Positions 34,326-47,425 of a DNA stretch of 64,000 nt are shown one piece after another. The position numbers and the translations under genes are program-made. The number at the start of each line of letters is the position of its first letter. The first letter of the stretch is position 1. The stretch comes from Mytilus edulis (taxonomy: Eukaryota > Mollusca > Bivalvia > Mytilida > Mytilidae), in NCBI RefSeq assembly GCF_963676685.1, contig NC_092357.1, forward strand, positions 17,783,607-17,847,606, given 5' to 3'. Below the pieces are notes generated by a model. It did no database searches. It was not told where the DNA came from and saw only the letters and a list, made by a program, of their open reading frames with translations.

Positions 34326-37300
34326 GATAAGCAACAAATATTCATTCTCTTGCCGTATATTGATATACGGAAAAGCTTGTAATGAAAAACAAGGTTTTGA
34401 TGAATTGAATAATAAAATTGATGAAGACAATGTTGACGTATGTTGAATATGATAAACAGAAAGTCATACCCAAAATTATAAATGAAGTAGCAGCCCACTG
34501 AACTTTTAAAACTGTGTTAAATTGTAATACCGGTCACTGGCCAAATCGGGCGTTAATTGTGGAAGAGAAGCAAATATCAAACAAAAATATTGTTCTTACG
34601 ATTCTGTAAAAAGATTATTGTGCTGTCATGCACCCTGACGTACTTGTAATAAATGAACATATATATATGAGATAAATTTTAGTCTGCGATAACGATGGGT
34701 AAGTTGATTTAAGTTTAACGACCTAGACTGGCTATTTATCGGCATACTCTCACGTTTTTTAATGTTTTAAAAGAAAACATATATTTACGTTTTGGGCATT
34801 AAATATAAGTCTACTTACCAAATTGAAATGAACATAAACATTGTTAAAAAAAAATGGAAAAGAAACATTCTGCATTGTTGTTTTCATATAATTTTATTTC
34901 CTATATATTTGAGCGGAAATTTCTAAGTTAAAACTGATTGTAGTATAGATAAAATATTTCATCTAGGTGCTCTCGTTGAAGTTCGCGTTACATATTAAAA
35001 TGAATTTCATTGGTCGGAACGTTTGCAAACTTTCAATTCAATACACAATATAGAGTCCAGTTCGGCAAAAAAAAATCAAATTAAGACTCTACTTTGTCCG
35101 ATTAAACAAACAGAATTTAGAAAAATAACACTTTTACGATTCTTTCAACCACGACCAAAATATCTATCTTTTTCTCCGCTGAAAATCATTACTATTGATA
35201 TTAGAACAAGTCAAAAGTTGCCGGAGCCGGTTGATTTATGATGCATACGAAACTTTAATAATTAATTATACGGTTTGTATTTTTCCAAATAACTACTATA
35301 TCCGATAAAAATCGAAAAATAAATTATCGGTTAAAATTACCGATTTTTCTATGAGACAAACATTATCCTTATATGAGTGAAATTTGCAATATAGATTCAT
35401 AAAGGACAAACTATATCCTCATGTTTTTTTATGCAACACTAGTAAGCATAGTTCGTCTGTTCTCGCTTCAAACCAAGCCATCATAAATACACCAGAGATG
35501 ACTAAAATGAAAGTCTTTTCGCGCATTGAGATTTTTTGGTAGGTATTAAGCTTCAATTCGACCATTAATTACCGTAAATTTTCGATTTTTGCAAAATTAC
35601 GAAAAATATGTTAAAATCCTTGACCTTCCCGAAGCTTATACTTCGTTTAGTCGATTGTATGAAAGTTTTTTTTAAGGAACCGGTCTTTTACTGCAAAAAA
35701 AAAAAAAAGAAAAAAAAAAGATAAAAGCGATTTTTGTTTGAAGTAACGAATCTCATTCTTACAAGAAAATGAAAGTTTTCGTGTTTTAGGTTGTGCTGAA
35801 GCAAACGTAAAAGTTGAAATAAAAATTACACTCCGAGATTACACTAAAGACATTTCGCTAGCACACATGGGACTAGATTTATTAATTGTTCAATTGCAAG
35901 TCAAAATTAATAATCATGCAAAACAAATGATTAAACTTCCCAATTTAAAATTGAGAAAAAACCGACAGGAAACCAAAGTACAAAGGTACGGCATTTATTT
36001 AAAAACAATCTCCATCCAACTTCAAAATGTGAGGTAAATCGATTAGCTTACGCTAGCCAAGCAACCAACAGACAAAATAAATCTTGACTCTCCGATCAAG
36101 ACTATCTATAGACACGGAATAAAAAATAACGGAAAATAATAGCATGTTAGAAAGGTTACAAACACATTTATACAAACATGAAGCAGCTGTTTTTTTTACT
36201 GAACTGGTCAGTGGTAATACAAAACTAGGGTTTCAAAAAGATGAAGAAAAAGAAAAAGACATTTAAACATGCTAAAGTTTCTGAAAAAGCAAATCAGACA
36301 TAGTGTTTAACTGAAATTGAAAAAAAAGGATCATGATAGTCTATAATATGTAAACATTTATTTCATTGTTGAAGGCCGTACGGTGATCTATATTTGTTAA
36401 TGTCTCTGTCATTTTGGTCTCTTGTGGACTGTTGTCTAATTGGAAATCATACCACATCTTCTTTTTTATATTCCTGTCCTTTTAAAATGCCCATTATAGA
36501 CATATAATAATACATTAGGCTTAACATTTCAATTTATAAATATCAAATAGCGAAAAATTTATATATTTATTCAATAACGACAATGTTGCTGCAATAGATG
36601 CCAAAAACATCAACAATATTTTATTGAAAAGAAACGGCATTTTATTTCACTTGTTCTTAAATAAAAAGATGTTTCATTTCATTTGTTATATACGGACACT
36701 GTAAATTTTGAATGTAAATGAGTAAAAATTTGTTTATATTTATATATTGTGTCTTATACGCGTCTCATTTATCTTTTTAAAGATTGATGCACACAATGCA
36801 AATGTTTAAATGTTTTGTTTAGTTCTGTGATTCTCATTTTATGTTTGTATGTGGTGAGACTTTAAAAAATAATAATAATGATAAAATATTGAATCTAAAA
36901 ATATTCAGAAACTATTAACTTTTCTTAAATTTATACTTGAGTCAGAAAATTAAAACCAGCAGTGTCAAACATGTTTAACACTCAGCGGGCATTCGATATC
37001 ATTGACATACTATATAGCACTAATCGCAATATGTATACATGTACATATATTTTGGGCATCTTATCAGTAATCTCTCTATTGAAGATGTTGAAATATATGT
37101 ATTATAATTATTCGCTTATTAGGCAAATTCATATTCTACAAAGATATTTTCAATCATTTTAGTTTTGATAAATACCATTACAAATAACTTATTTTGTTTA
37201 GTTTCCTGTGTGAGGATATTTGATTGATAAAATTCAATAAACAATTTAAGGTTGTCGGGTAAATGTGGATTACGGATTAAGATGTTAGATGTCAAACTTG

Positions 37301-37494
37301 AATTAACAAACTAAGGTGAATTTAACCCGAATATGTAGTTTCTCTTCAACAGTGTTTTAATTCCAATTTCCTTATTTTCATTTAAACTAAATTAATTAGA
37401 ATGAAAGAAAGATTCGAAACTAAAGATAGTCACAATTAAAAATATGTATTTTGAAAAAAAGACAAAAACCGCCAGATCATATCTGATTTAAATC
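34326..37494. other. AT-rich loop sequence of the inverted repeat, no gene
   Basis: An A-rich tract lies at 35,693-35,720. A dispersed-repeat fragment (GTTGAAGGCCGTACGG ... TTGGTCTCTTGTGGAC) lies at 36,360-36,480. Short frames lack codon bias, homology or splice context. Confidence 0.45.
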
Positions 37495-37920
37495 CAGGGT
37501 CCGTATATGCATCTTCTGACTTCAGACTCAGACTTCTCTTGAACTGAATCTTAATGTGCGTATTGTTATGCGTTTACTTTTCTACATTGGCTAGAGGTAT
37601 AGGGGGAGGTTGAGATCATAAACATGTTTGCGCCTGTTCCAAGTCAGGAGTCTCTGGCCTTTGTTAGTCTTGTATTATTTTAATTTTGGTTTCTTGTGTA
37701 CAATTTGGAAATTAGTATGGCGTTCATTATCACTGGACTATATATATATATATATATAGTATATATTTGTTAAGGGGCCAACTGAAGGACGCCTCCGGGT
37801 GCGGGAATTTCTCGCTACATTGAAGACCTGTTGGTGACCTTCTGCTCAGTGTTGGTTTTTTTCTTTGGTCGGGTTGTTGTCTCTTTGACACATTCCTCAT
37901 TTTCCATTCTCAATTTTACA
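37495..37920 (+). repeat. Retroelement-tail copy
   Basis: Matches the reverse complement of 44,837-45,240 with landmarks ATTGGCTAGAGGTATAGGGG, CCAAGTCAGGAGTCTCTGGC, GGACGCCTCCGGGTGCG and GGTCGGGTTGTTGTCTCTTT. The Penelope-like reading frame itself is absent, so this is a severely 5'-truncated copy. It contains a TA microsatellite at about 37,739-37,758. Confidence 0.75.
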
Positions 37921-38840
37921 ATGGTACGTAAATTAAGATTTTATTCGAAAAGACGGATTTTTCTACATGTTCTACATGTACCAAAAAAAATGTACAACTA
38001 TTGAATATTGTAAATGTTTAATGATGATACATGTCCAGATCTAGATCGAACTGCTTTGCTTCGTCGAAAGTACGAATATAGAAAAATCACAGATTTATAT
38101 TACAACTAGAAAGTCCTCGAACAGTTGAAGAAATCATCAGAATTTGTTTATTGTAAGTTATTTTGTACATGTATAACTATAATGCAAACCCGAAAGTTGT
38201 GAAATCGCAACTAAGCGTACTTTGGAAAAGCGACGGTTCTATGAAAACCTATTGTCAAGTTCAAGTTCTGTTTCGACATCATTGTAATATATGTCACTGA
38301 ACGTTAAAATTCAATCCTTTATTTCGTCTTCGTCTTCGTCAAATAGTGCTGTTGGTTTCTTTTTATTATTATTACATACTAGTATACATGAATACACCAC
38401 AAGTTATTCCTATGTAATCTCATTTAGATATATTTAGTAGTTAAAACATATTTTATTGTTCTAAACAAATGGATTAGAAATTTAGTGCATGCAAAGTAAA
38501 TTTTAAAGATGACAATGATTGCAGTATCTGTGTGAATCTACTTCTCAATCACGCTTCATAAAGATATTACAGAATATTCAAGATTTACAACTTTTCGTGA
38601 ATATGATTGCCAATGGAATAAACCATGCAGCAGATTTCAAAATAACCATATTAATTTGTGTCTGAATTATAACAACTGAAACTGTAATTCTGCTGTAGTG
38701 CACCTTTAGAACTAACCCGAATAATTCAGTCGTTATATTCCGCTGATCTACGAAGGCTACATTAACTTTTAAAGAATAGACTTATTTTTTGAAGATTAGA
38801 AAAAAAAAGGGTGAAAATTAAATGTTTACAGAAAAACAGC

Positions 38841-38850
38841 CCCCCCCCCC
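38841..38850 (+). repeat. Poly-C run
   Basis: A run of ten C, rare in this AT-rich window and prone to sequencing or assembly error. Confidence 0.8.
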
Positions 38851-39105
38851 CAACTCAGACCCTCCTATAAGAATCATTTTAAATAGGATGGACAAAAAGA
38901 TGGAGGGGTAGAGTGTAATATTTGTAACTGGGCGTTAAGCAATCACGAATCATTTAATCTATTCTTTATATTTTTATCTCTTTATTCTGTAATTTAAAGT
39001 GCTTATTCCACTATCATCTTTATTTCTGTAAACTTACTTTCATAGTCTCATATATGTATATGTACATGGTATTTGATACAGGAACAATATACCGTCGTAT
39101 ATTAC

Positions 39106-39215
39106 AAAAATTGAGAATGAAAATGAGGAATGTGTAAAAGAGACAAAAACCCGACTATAGAGCAGACAAAAGAGGAAGGCCTAAATTACGGGTCTTTAAT
39201 GTAGCGAGAAACTCA
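39106..39215 (-). repeat. Short retroelement-tail fragment
   Basis: AAAATTGAGAATGAAAATGA, GAGACAAAAACCCGACTA and AATGTAGCGAGAAACTC match the end of the tail at 44,837-44,945. Confidence 0.65.
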
Positions 39216-39743
39216 TGCGTATACATACATGCATTACTGTATGCACATGCTTGTTCCAGAAACATATAATACAATTATATGTCTCTGGATAAACATAATT
39301 ATTTAGAATTAAAAAGTGTATAGTTATCAATAAGTTCATTTTCAAAATCATTTATTTAAAGTGAAAAATCGCGAATTATCCCTTTAAGGCTTGTTGAAGA
39401 TCTTCATCAAATAACGAATGAATATAAGAAGATGTGGTATGCTTGTCAATAATTTAATTCACCGTACATGTGGAATACCGTATGATAGTTTTTTTGGTCT
39501 AAAAAAAAATACATCTACTACATGTCTTTGATTTAACAAATGATAAAAGATCTGGCATAAAAACGTGATTCTGAATATAATCTAAAAATTGAAGAGAAAG
39601 CCAGACTAAGACGTTATACAATTTAAAGAATACAAATCTTAAAGTTTTATTACTTAGAGGTATACTGTCCCCTTCTTTTAACCTACAAGAAAACTTCACG
39701 AGAGCCGATGATTAAATATCCACCTTGTTTTTCCGTATATATA

Positions 39744-40569
39744 CTGAGCCAAAAAGGTTTAGCAACACTTTTTTTTTATATTTTTTTTTTGGTTGTTTTT
39801 GGAAAAAGATATTTAAACATCATTGATATAATCCTTAGTTTTACCTGTAACAGTCGTACTTTTTTCCTGCTGATTGATTTCGCGCCATTTCAGCTTTGCA
39901 CGTGTCAATGATGTTTTACCTTCTGTACCTGAATTTTAAAACGATATTAAAAAATTCTTTTTCACTAACGTTCAGAAACACACCATTGGTAAGAAAAACA
40001 CAAACACCGTTGAAAAATTTGCTTGGGGCGTCAACCAGGCCACCCCGAAAATGACAGTCAGAAAGGTCTTGAAACGGTTGATGCCGGAATGAGGGTTGTT
40101 GACATCATGGCTCGATTTAATGTGTACTAGGCAACAGTTCAGAGACTAACAAACAGATATCGACAAATTACAACTGCATAGGATAGGTCGATATCTCGTA
40201 GACAAGAAAAAACTATCGTCAAGGGAGGAGCGCTTCCTTCGCTTTACGTCAACACGTGACAAGTTTTTTCCGGCTAAAAAAGTACTGCATTGACTAAGGG
40301 AAGTTGCTGGTGTTCCTGTCAATCCTTCATTGGTGCACTAAGGGCATGGCTGAGAAATTGATTTTGAGAAACACTATACTCATTTAAGCATTTTGACCCT
40401 CCCGCGCTCCATACAAAGAAAATCCTAATTAATGTGAGTGATAAACATTCATGTTGCTTCTGACATATCATAATTCCATTTTTGTGTTATTAAAATTATA
40501 TGTTTAAATTTTATGATTTTGTAATAAAACAAAATTTCACAATTTTGTTGCTAAACTTTTTTGGCTCAG
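39744..40569 (+). mobile_element. Degenerate Tc1/mariner element
   Basis: Terminal inverted repeats CTGAGCCAAAAAGGTTTAGC (left) and GCTAAACTTTTTTGGCTCAG (right) continue through AACA/TGTT and are flanked by TA at 39,742-39,743 and 40,570-40,571, the standard Tc1/mariner target duplication. Between about 40,050 and 40,260 a decayed transposase N-terminus can be read: VDAGMRVVDIMARFNV, a stop, ATVQRLTNRYRQITTA, a stop and DRSISRRQEKT. This is the helix-turn-helix and the start of the GRP-like linker. At 826 bases it is shorter than the usual 1.2-1.7 kb, so the catalytic DDE/D region has been deleted. Dead element. Confidence 0.85.
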
Positions 40570-40571
40570 TA

Positions 40572-42877
40572 TATATATTAAAATAACTTAAGAAGCAATT
40601 CAAAAGATATTCAATTTGTTTCAATATTGCCGAAAACTAAGGCTACTATAAATTTTATACATGTAGTCGTCTCAGCCGAAAACAATACATAATATTGATA
40701 ATATAAGCAAGTGTGACAAACCAAATTGAATCACAAATTTGTTGTTTGGGATTATTCATGGTTCACTAGTATTCCTTTCACGAATTTGGCTATACTTTTG
40801 GACCTTTTGGATTATAGCTCTTCGTCTTTTATATTAAATTTGCTTTTGATTTCATATATTTTGGCCTCGAGCATCACTGAAGAGACATGTATTTTCGAAA
40901 TGCGCATCTAGTACAAGAAAATTGATACCGTTAATTGTATTCTATATTAACCAGTGACACGTGTCCTAATTTTTAAGAAAAGGGATAGAAAAAGTATGAA
41001 TCAAAAATATCCGGTTTTTCAAAACTATATTTTCAAAATGCATTGCATAATTTAAACCGATTTAAAGTGTTTCATTTTATTGTATGTTTGTGCGTATACG
41101 AAAAAATGATAGAAAGTTAAACTTCAATGTTCATGACTTACAAGTATTATAATATTTCTTGTAAAATTGATAAATGAGCGGTTTTCACAAATACTGAACA
41201 TTAGAATATATCGTAAACGTCAATTAATGAACAAGCAACCCAACGAGAAAAATATAATTTCAGAGGCATCTACATGTACATGTATAACTAGTTTTGAGTT
41301 AGAGAAATCATTCAACATGTTCATTGCCATATGATTCTATTCAGATTTGTGAGTTTTTTCGATTTACGAATAAGTCTATAAGATACAAAAAAATAATTGA
41401 AGCAAAAAAAAAGAAAGAGACATGAAATAACGAATTAACATAAGTTTACAAATACATACCTAGGTGCATTTACCAAAACAACATTTGAACTTATTAATAC
41501 ATTTTTTCATATTATTGTAATTTTATGTTTATGTACCCGATATGGAGTTCTTCTGAAATTTAAAATCACTTGAATGGGTATTTCTGGTGTATATACATGT
41601 ATCACACTTGCTATCTACATGTACAATATACGGAAATGACACGGCTGGGTATTTTAAAGTTACCGAAGGTAGATTAAGGGCAGGTGTATATCCCCGGGCT
41701 AAGAATTTACTGATTTGTCAAAACGGTTAGGTGTAACTTGTCATATTGTAAAGTTTTGAATCGCGCTCATCTCTTTTTTTTATTATATGAATTGCGCCAA
41801 TAATTGAAACTTGACACATTCCCCATTTCCATTCTCAATTTTATTAATTGTGTCATATTTATCTCGAAACTATTAACCTATTTACACGTACATGTAACAT
41901 TAGAATACCTACTTCAACTGTTGAATAACTTTATAATTACTAAAATTCAAAATTATGTACTTCTCCTTCGGTATGCTATGTTTTTGTGTGTCAATTCTAT
42001 CTTTCCATCAGGTCCATAGTGCACTTTTTTTGTCAGTCTAAGTGCACTAAGGAGGCCCTTTCAGTTTGAGATTTCTGTACCTACATGAAAATACCTAAAA
42101 GGACCTCCTCAGTGCACTAAGAAGAAACATTTAAAAAGAAGTCTATAATATTTGCGCAATTAAATGATTGTTTTATTGGCGCTAATGAATGTTGCAGTTT
42201 TTATGATAAAGTTATGCAAAAAAAGAATTCGCGTAATTAACTTGTGGTGCAAATTAATTCTTTTTTAGCCAAACTGGATATCGGCCTTCAAAACATTGTG
42301 TATACACAAACAAAGCAAGATTTATCTTTTGCGCAGTCTAGCCGGAGAATACAAGTTTTTGCAATTTGTGAAGGATTTTAATTTTAGAATGTAATGAACA
42401 AGTAAGAAGATCGTTAAATCGGAAAATGAGCTATGCACGATGAAAGTTTGGTGCGTCGATAAAAATTTCATGGATTCACTTGATAATTGTAAAGTTTCAA
42501 GTCTTTAAAAATAACACCCATTTATAGAACTGATTATTTCGATCCTTCAAATATGCATGTGTAGAATAATAATAAAAAAATATATATTATTAAGTCTCTT
42601 TCATATAGATACTGTAGATTTGTATTTGAACATCGATTGCAAACATAACGTTCAGTGAGAAATATTTCATGTATTCGTACAGAAAACAAATCAACTTCTT
42701 TCAGAATACAATTGATTGGTTATTGAAGTAAATGATTTGCGACAGAATCAGTGACACTTGGCCAGAAGCTCACCTCTAAAATAAAGAAATATAAAAAAAG
42801 GTAGAGTTATTTTTAATTCTGTATTTTACTCACAAAGGACTTAAGCACTTTTTACAGTCAATGACGAAAATATGAAA
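40572..42877. other. Non-coding stretch inside the 15.3-kb element
   Basis: 40,860-40,925 has a fragment ending CATCACTGAAGAGACATGTA that resembles a dispersed repeat. Near 42,005-42,120 a partial inverted repeat carries AGTGCACTAAGGAGG and its complement. No gene is supported. Confidence 0.45.
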
Positions 42878-43496
42878 TACATCGATTTAAATTATGTACA
42901 CAATAAATAATTTTTGTGTACATAGTTTTCCGTGTCTACATTTGAATACGAGTACAATATAGAAAACCATCATGTTATATATTTAACTTTTTTTTTTCAA
43001 CAGATTCACAAGTTTTGCATTTTTAAACCGCGTGTGCATATATATTTTAATGTTTTTATTTTAATTCCTTACATATGAACATGATACGTGTATTATTCAT
43101 TCGTTTCAACGTTTTAAATTGGGAAGCATGTGACTTTAATAAGACTATACGCATTTAAAGTTTGAAACAAAAAACGATAGATACATCGAGGTCGTTTTGC
43201 TTGGGTGATTTACCTGTAAAAAGCTCGGGTCTCATCCATGTTTAAAACGAATTAATGCATGTTTGAAATAGTTTAACGGGGGCGTGGCCTATTAGTTTAA
43301 CGAAACTAACCAGCAACTTGATTTCAATTGATTCACCGCAGAGAAAGCTATTTGACTGGCGTTAAAATGAATTGATATAAATTGATATGAATTAAATATA
43401 ATTTTTAATTTTTGTCAATCTTTATCAAATAACGATCAATCTCATTTAAATAGCGTTAACACGTTTTTGTCCGTTCAAGTTAAATTCGGGTTACTA
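42878..43496 (-). repeat. Right arm of the internal long inverted repeat
   Basis: Reverse complement of 33,537-34,325 with modest divergence and a gap of about 180 bases. It ends GGTTACTA at 43,496, mirroring TAGTAACC at 33,537. It lies about 535 bases inside the right terminus of the 15.3-kb element. Confidence 0.85.
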
Positions 43497-44836
43497 TTGT
43501 GTGGTAGAACTTTTTCGGAACAAAAAATTTGCATTAAATTCTAAAAGATTAATAATTTTGATCAATGTAGTAATATTTTTTTTTTTATTTATTGAGAATA
43601 TATGATATTTTCATTCATTAAACTATAGGTATAAACTAGGAAAGTCATTGTTTTAAGTCTAGAATACCTTTTTTCTCTTATTCAAATTTGTTTCTTTTAA
43701 AAAAAACGGACCTCTTCTCTTAATGCATGTTTTAAAAAATTCTCTTAAAACCAGCACGATTTCACAGTAACTGTTGCTGTTGAAAAAGCCCGGCCAATAA
43801 TACTGAATATTTTTGTTAAATACACGGAAATTGTGCTTCTTTGAGGATGTAAATATGTATAGTTTTCAATATAAGATGGGTAGTAATGTAAAAAGCTTTT
43901 TCAATTATGAAATAGCATTTAATTGAACTGATCCTATGTTTTATCACTCGAAAAAGCCCGAACTACACTAGACAAAAATGGACCAAATAACTCGAAAAAC
44001 CACGATCCTAGCCGGACACTATCCTACCGTGTTAAAAACTAGACAAACATCTTAGTTGTATGACAGTTGAATCCAATATGTTGTATTGACAACGATATGT
44101 GAACAAAACAAACAGACATAGTATGTAAATATGTAAAAACAAAAAGGACACAGCAGTCAAAATTGTGTTATAATCACAATAAAAACAACAAATAATATGT
44201 ACCAAAGAAGCACACAATGGCATATAGACCAAGCCTATTAGCGAAAATTAAAGACAATAATACACAAATGTTCTACAATTTAACAATGACAGAAGTACAG
44301 AGCCACGTCATATGTATGAAAGAAAAAACAAAAGGCATACAGACAAACCACATAAGCCAAAATGAAAGACAAGAATACGATAACTATCATTAAGCTTGTG
44401 CAATATAAATATAATCTCCGGAGAACATTATTTCTATGATAAATTTTACGTTTTGAATATGAGTATAATTTTCTTTATAAAGTATTATATTTTTACATTG
44501 AATTGGACCACCAAGGTTTTGGTTACTAGATATATATCTTTTATAAATCATAATAAATGATTATATATCTATGTTATGGTTATAAACAAATATTTATTTA
44601 TTTTTACAAGAAATAGATATGTTCTGATAAACTGATGAATATACAGATGCCCTTAGGGACAAACAAAAGACATTTTTTATACCATATAAATGTATTATTT
44701 AGAATTAGAAAACAATTAAAAGGCTGTTTTTATTATCAAATACCGAGTAATAATTATGAGTATACATTAAAAAAATTGAACATAAAAAAACCTCTGAAAT
44801 GTTAATTGTGTTTCATTACCCATATCTTTGTTTCAT

Positions 44837-47329
44837 AAAATTGAGAATGGAAATGGGGAATGTGTCAAAGAGACAACAACCCGACCAAATAAAAAACAAC
44901 AGCAGAGGGTCACCAACAGGTCTTCAATGTAGCGAGAAATTCTCGCACCCGGAGGCGTCCTTCAGCTGGCCCCTAAACAAATATATACTAGTCCAGTGAT
45001 AATGAACGCCATACTAATTTCCATATTGTACACAAGAAACTAAAATTAAAATAATACAAGATTAACAAAGGCCAGAGGCTCCTGACTTGGGACATGCGCA
45101 AAAATGCGGCGGGGTTAAACATGTTTGTGAGATCTCAACCCTCCCCCTATACCTCTAGCCAATGTAGAAAAGTAAATGCATAACAATACGCACATTAAAA
45201 TTCAGTTCAAGAGAAGTCCGAGTCTGATGTCAGAAGATGTAACCAAAGAAAATAAACAAAATGACAATACTACATAAATAACAACAGACTACTAGCAGTT
45301 AACTGACATGCCAGCTACAGATTTCAATTAAACTGACTGAAAGATTATGATTTCATCATATGAACATCAGGCACAATCCTTCCCGTTAGGGGTTTAGTAT
45401 CATACCATCATAACATATATGAGAAGAACATAACCCGTGTCATGCCAACAACTGTTTTTAGAATAAATGTGTTTAGTTCCGATGCAAAGACCTTATCAGT
45501 GACTCAATATTAACGCCAAAATATGCAATCTTTAATGACTTGACAACAGTATCGTAATTATATCCCTTCTTAATAAGTCTATTCAAAGGTTTTGTAAGTT
45601 TCTGAGGTGAATACTGACACCTTTGTGCTTTATTAAGAATATTTCCATAAAAAATTGGATGTGAAATACCTGAACGTATTAGAAGTCTGCATGTTGAGCT
45701 ATATTTACGAATGATGTCTTCATACCGATGATAAAATTTAGTAAATGTTTTGACTAGTTTGTGATATCGAAAACCCTGGTGTAATAATTTTTCAGTAATA
45801 CATAAATTTCGCTCGTTAAAATCTAAAACATTGTTACATACACGAGCGAATCGTACAAGTTGAGATATATAAACACCGTAAGATGGTGACAAGGGAACGT
45901 CACCATCTAAAAACGGATAATTAACGATAGGAAATGAAAAATCATCCCTTTTATCATAATTTTTAGTATTCAGCTTTCCATTAGTGATATAGATATCAAG
46001 ATCGAGAAAAGGGCAGTGGTCATTGTTAGTATTAGCTTTATTTAAAGTAATTCAACAGGATAAATTTCATTAATATACATACTGAAGTCGTCATTATTGA
46101 GAGCCAAAATATCATCCAAATATCTAAAAGTATTATTAAATTTGTTTATCAGATGTTGATTTGATGGGTCTTTGCTTATTTTTGTCATAAATTGTAACTC
46201 ATAACAATACAAAAACAGGTCCGCAATAAGTGGTGCACAGTTAGTCCCCATTGGAATTCCGATAATCTGACGATATACGGAATCCCCAAAGCGAACAAAA
46301 ATGTTATCTAGTAAAAATTCATGGGCATATATAGTATCAAAGCATGTCCAATTAACATAGTTTTTTTTTGTTTATTGTTACTAAAAAATGACCTAAAAGA
46401 GTTTGAACATATATATTCACATTCTGATTTTTTGAATGCCCATTTAATTAGGTGTGTGAATTTTTTCTTAATGAGAATGTGAGGCAATGTGGTATACAGG
46501 GTAGAAAAATCAAAACTTTGAACAGATTTAAAATCACCAATATAAGCATGCAATTTATCAAGTACTTCCAACGAGTTCTTGACACTCCAAAAGTAATTTA
46601 TTCCACTATTTTCGAAGGCCTTATTTGAACAATTTATTATCAGGTTTTTAATTGTACCAAGTGTGCTGGTAAGAAGAATAGACAATTTAGTAGTTGAACA
46701 ATGGCTTGAAGACGAAATAAATCTATATTTGTAAGGGGTTTGTGTAGCTTCGGAAGCCAATACATAGTTGGGACTTTCATTGTATTTGGCTCTGCTTGTA
46801 AAGCGGTAGCTAAAAGTTTATGTTTGCTACAGATTTCGTTTTCTGAAAATGTAGTCAGTTGGAATGTTGGTGAATTGGTGATTTCCTTTTTCAGAACCTC
46901 AATGTAAAATTTACGTCAAACAATAATAATATTATTAGCAGCTTTATCGGCCGGGACAAAAACAAATTCCTTGGCTAGTTCTTTTAGTTTATGTTTGATA
47001 CGAGAAATAGGTTTATTGTGGTTATTGTTAATAGTAAAATGTTCTTTAAAATGTTGAATACGTATATCAACTATCTTCATTACTGAATTAAAAAAAGAGT
47101 CCAAAGATTTTTTGTCAGCTTTTTCCCGTTTTATCCATTTCATACAGTAAGTATGGAGTGAGTCGTGGATGATATTACGACACTCATTCCAATTAATAAT
47201 AGACGGGGGACGATATTTAGGTCCTTTACTGAGGAATGATTTTAACTCTCGGTCTTTAACGATGTTAAGATCTCCTGTTATAACATGGGAAATGGGTCCA
47301 TAAATATATTCGGAATTACTGCAATTACA
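44837..47329 (-). mobile_element. 5'-truncated Penelope-like retroelement with target duplication
   Basis: The insertion is flanked by TTCAT (44,832-44,836 and 47,330-47,334). Copy 2 has a single TTTCATGCCATT at the matching place near 21,030. Read on the minus strand it begins inside the coding region (about 47,329), continues through the reverse transcriptase and ends in a 630-base non-coding tail finishing CCATTCTCAATTTT at 44,837. The tail is repeated elsewhere in the window (4.6, 37.5, 39.1 and 60.4 kb). Confidence 0.85.
45473..47329 (-). pseudogene. Penelope-like reverse transcriptase, frameshifted
   Basis: In order on the minus strand: an N-terminal region (HVITGDLNIVKDRELKSFL, KGPKYRPPSI), FVFVPADKAANNIIIV, YWLPKLHKP, DFSTLYTTLPH, then the GTNCAPLIADLFLYCYE motif and the catalytic FRYLDDIL box, and a C-terminal part with FSFPIVNYPF and SYGVYISQLVRFARVC to a stop at 45,473. 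These are hallmarks of Penelope-like element reverse transcriptases, which copy the element's own RNA. The reading frame shifts several times (near 46,910, 46,740, 46,310 and 46,045), so no full protein is made. The C-terminus ends without a visible GIY-YIG endonuclease; whether this lineage lacked it or carried it N-terminally cannot be told from a 5'-truncated copy. Confidence 0.9.
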
Positions 47330-47425
47330 TTCATGCCATTATTATAATGGATCAAAATAAGGTTGAAATCAAAAAGAACATTCAATAACAATTCGTTCTA
47401 ACAAGTTAGCATACGAATAATTTAC

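Larger units (their letters stand above)
28695..44031. mobile_element. 15.3-kb terminal-inverted-repeat DNA element (non-autonomous or decayed)
   Basis: The left end reads CACGGTAGGTATAGTGTCCG then GTTGGTATCGTGGTTTTTCG. The right end read inward gives CACGGTAGGATAGTGTCCGG then CTAGGATCGTGGTTTTTCG. These are terminal inverted repeats of about 42 bases with a few mismatches. A TTAAA duplication flanks them. The flanks (AATGGTTGATTAAACCTGG on the left, CTTAGTTGTATGACAGTTGA on the right) are contiguous in copy 2 at 19,660-19,730, which proves one insertion event spanning the interval. TTTTTCGAG-type motifs recur near both ends (28,747, 29,105-29,150, 43,950). No transposase, integrase or polymerase of the element itself is recognisable; the contents are nested repeats. 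The TTAA-containing site suggests a piggyBac-like mechanism, but that is inference. Confidence 0.75.

Noticed and set aside
28695..44031. A Maverick/Polinton
   Set aside because: The size fits, but no integrase, protein-primed polymerase, ATPase or capsid frame is seen and the TIRs are short.
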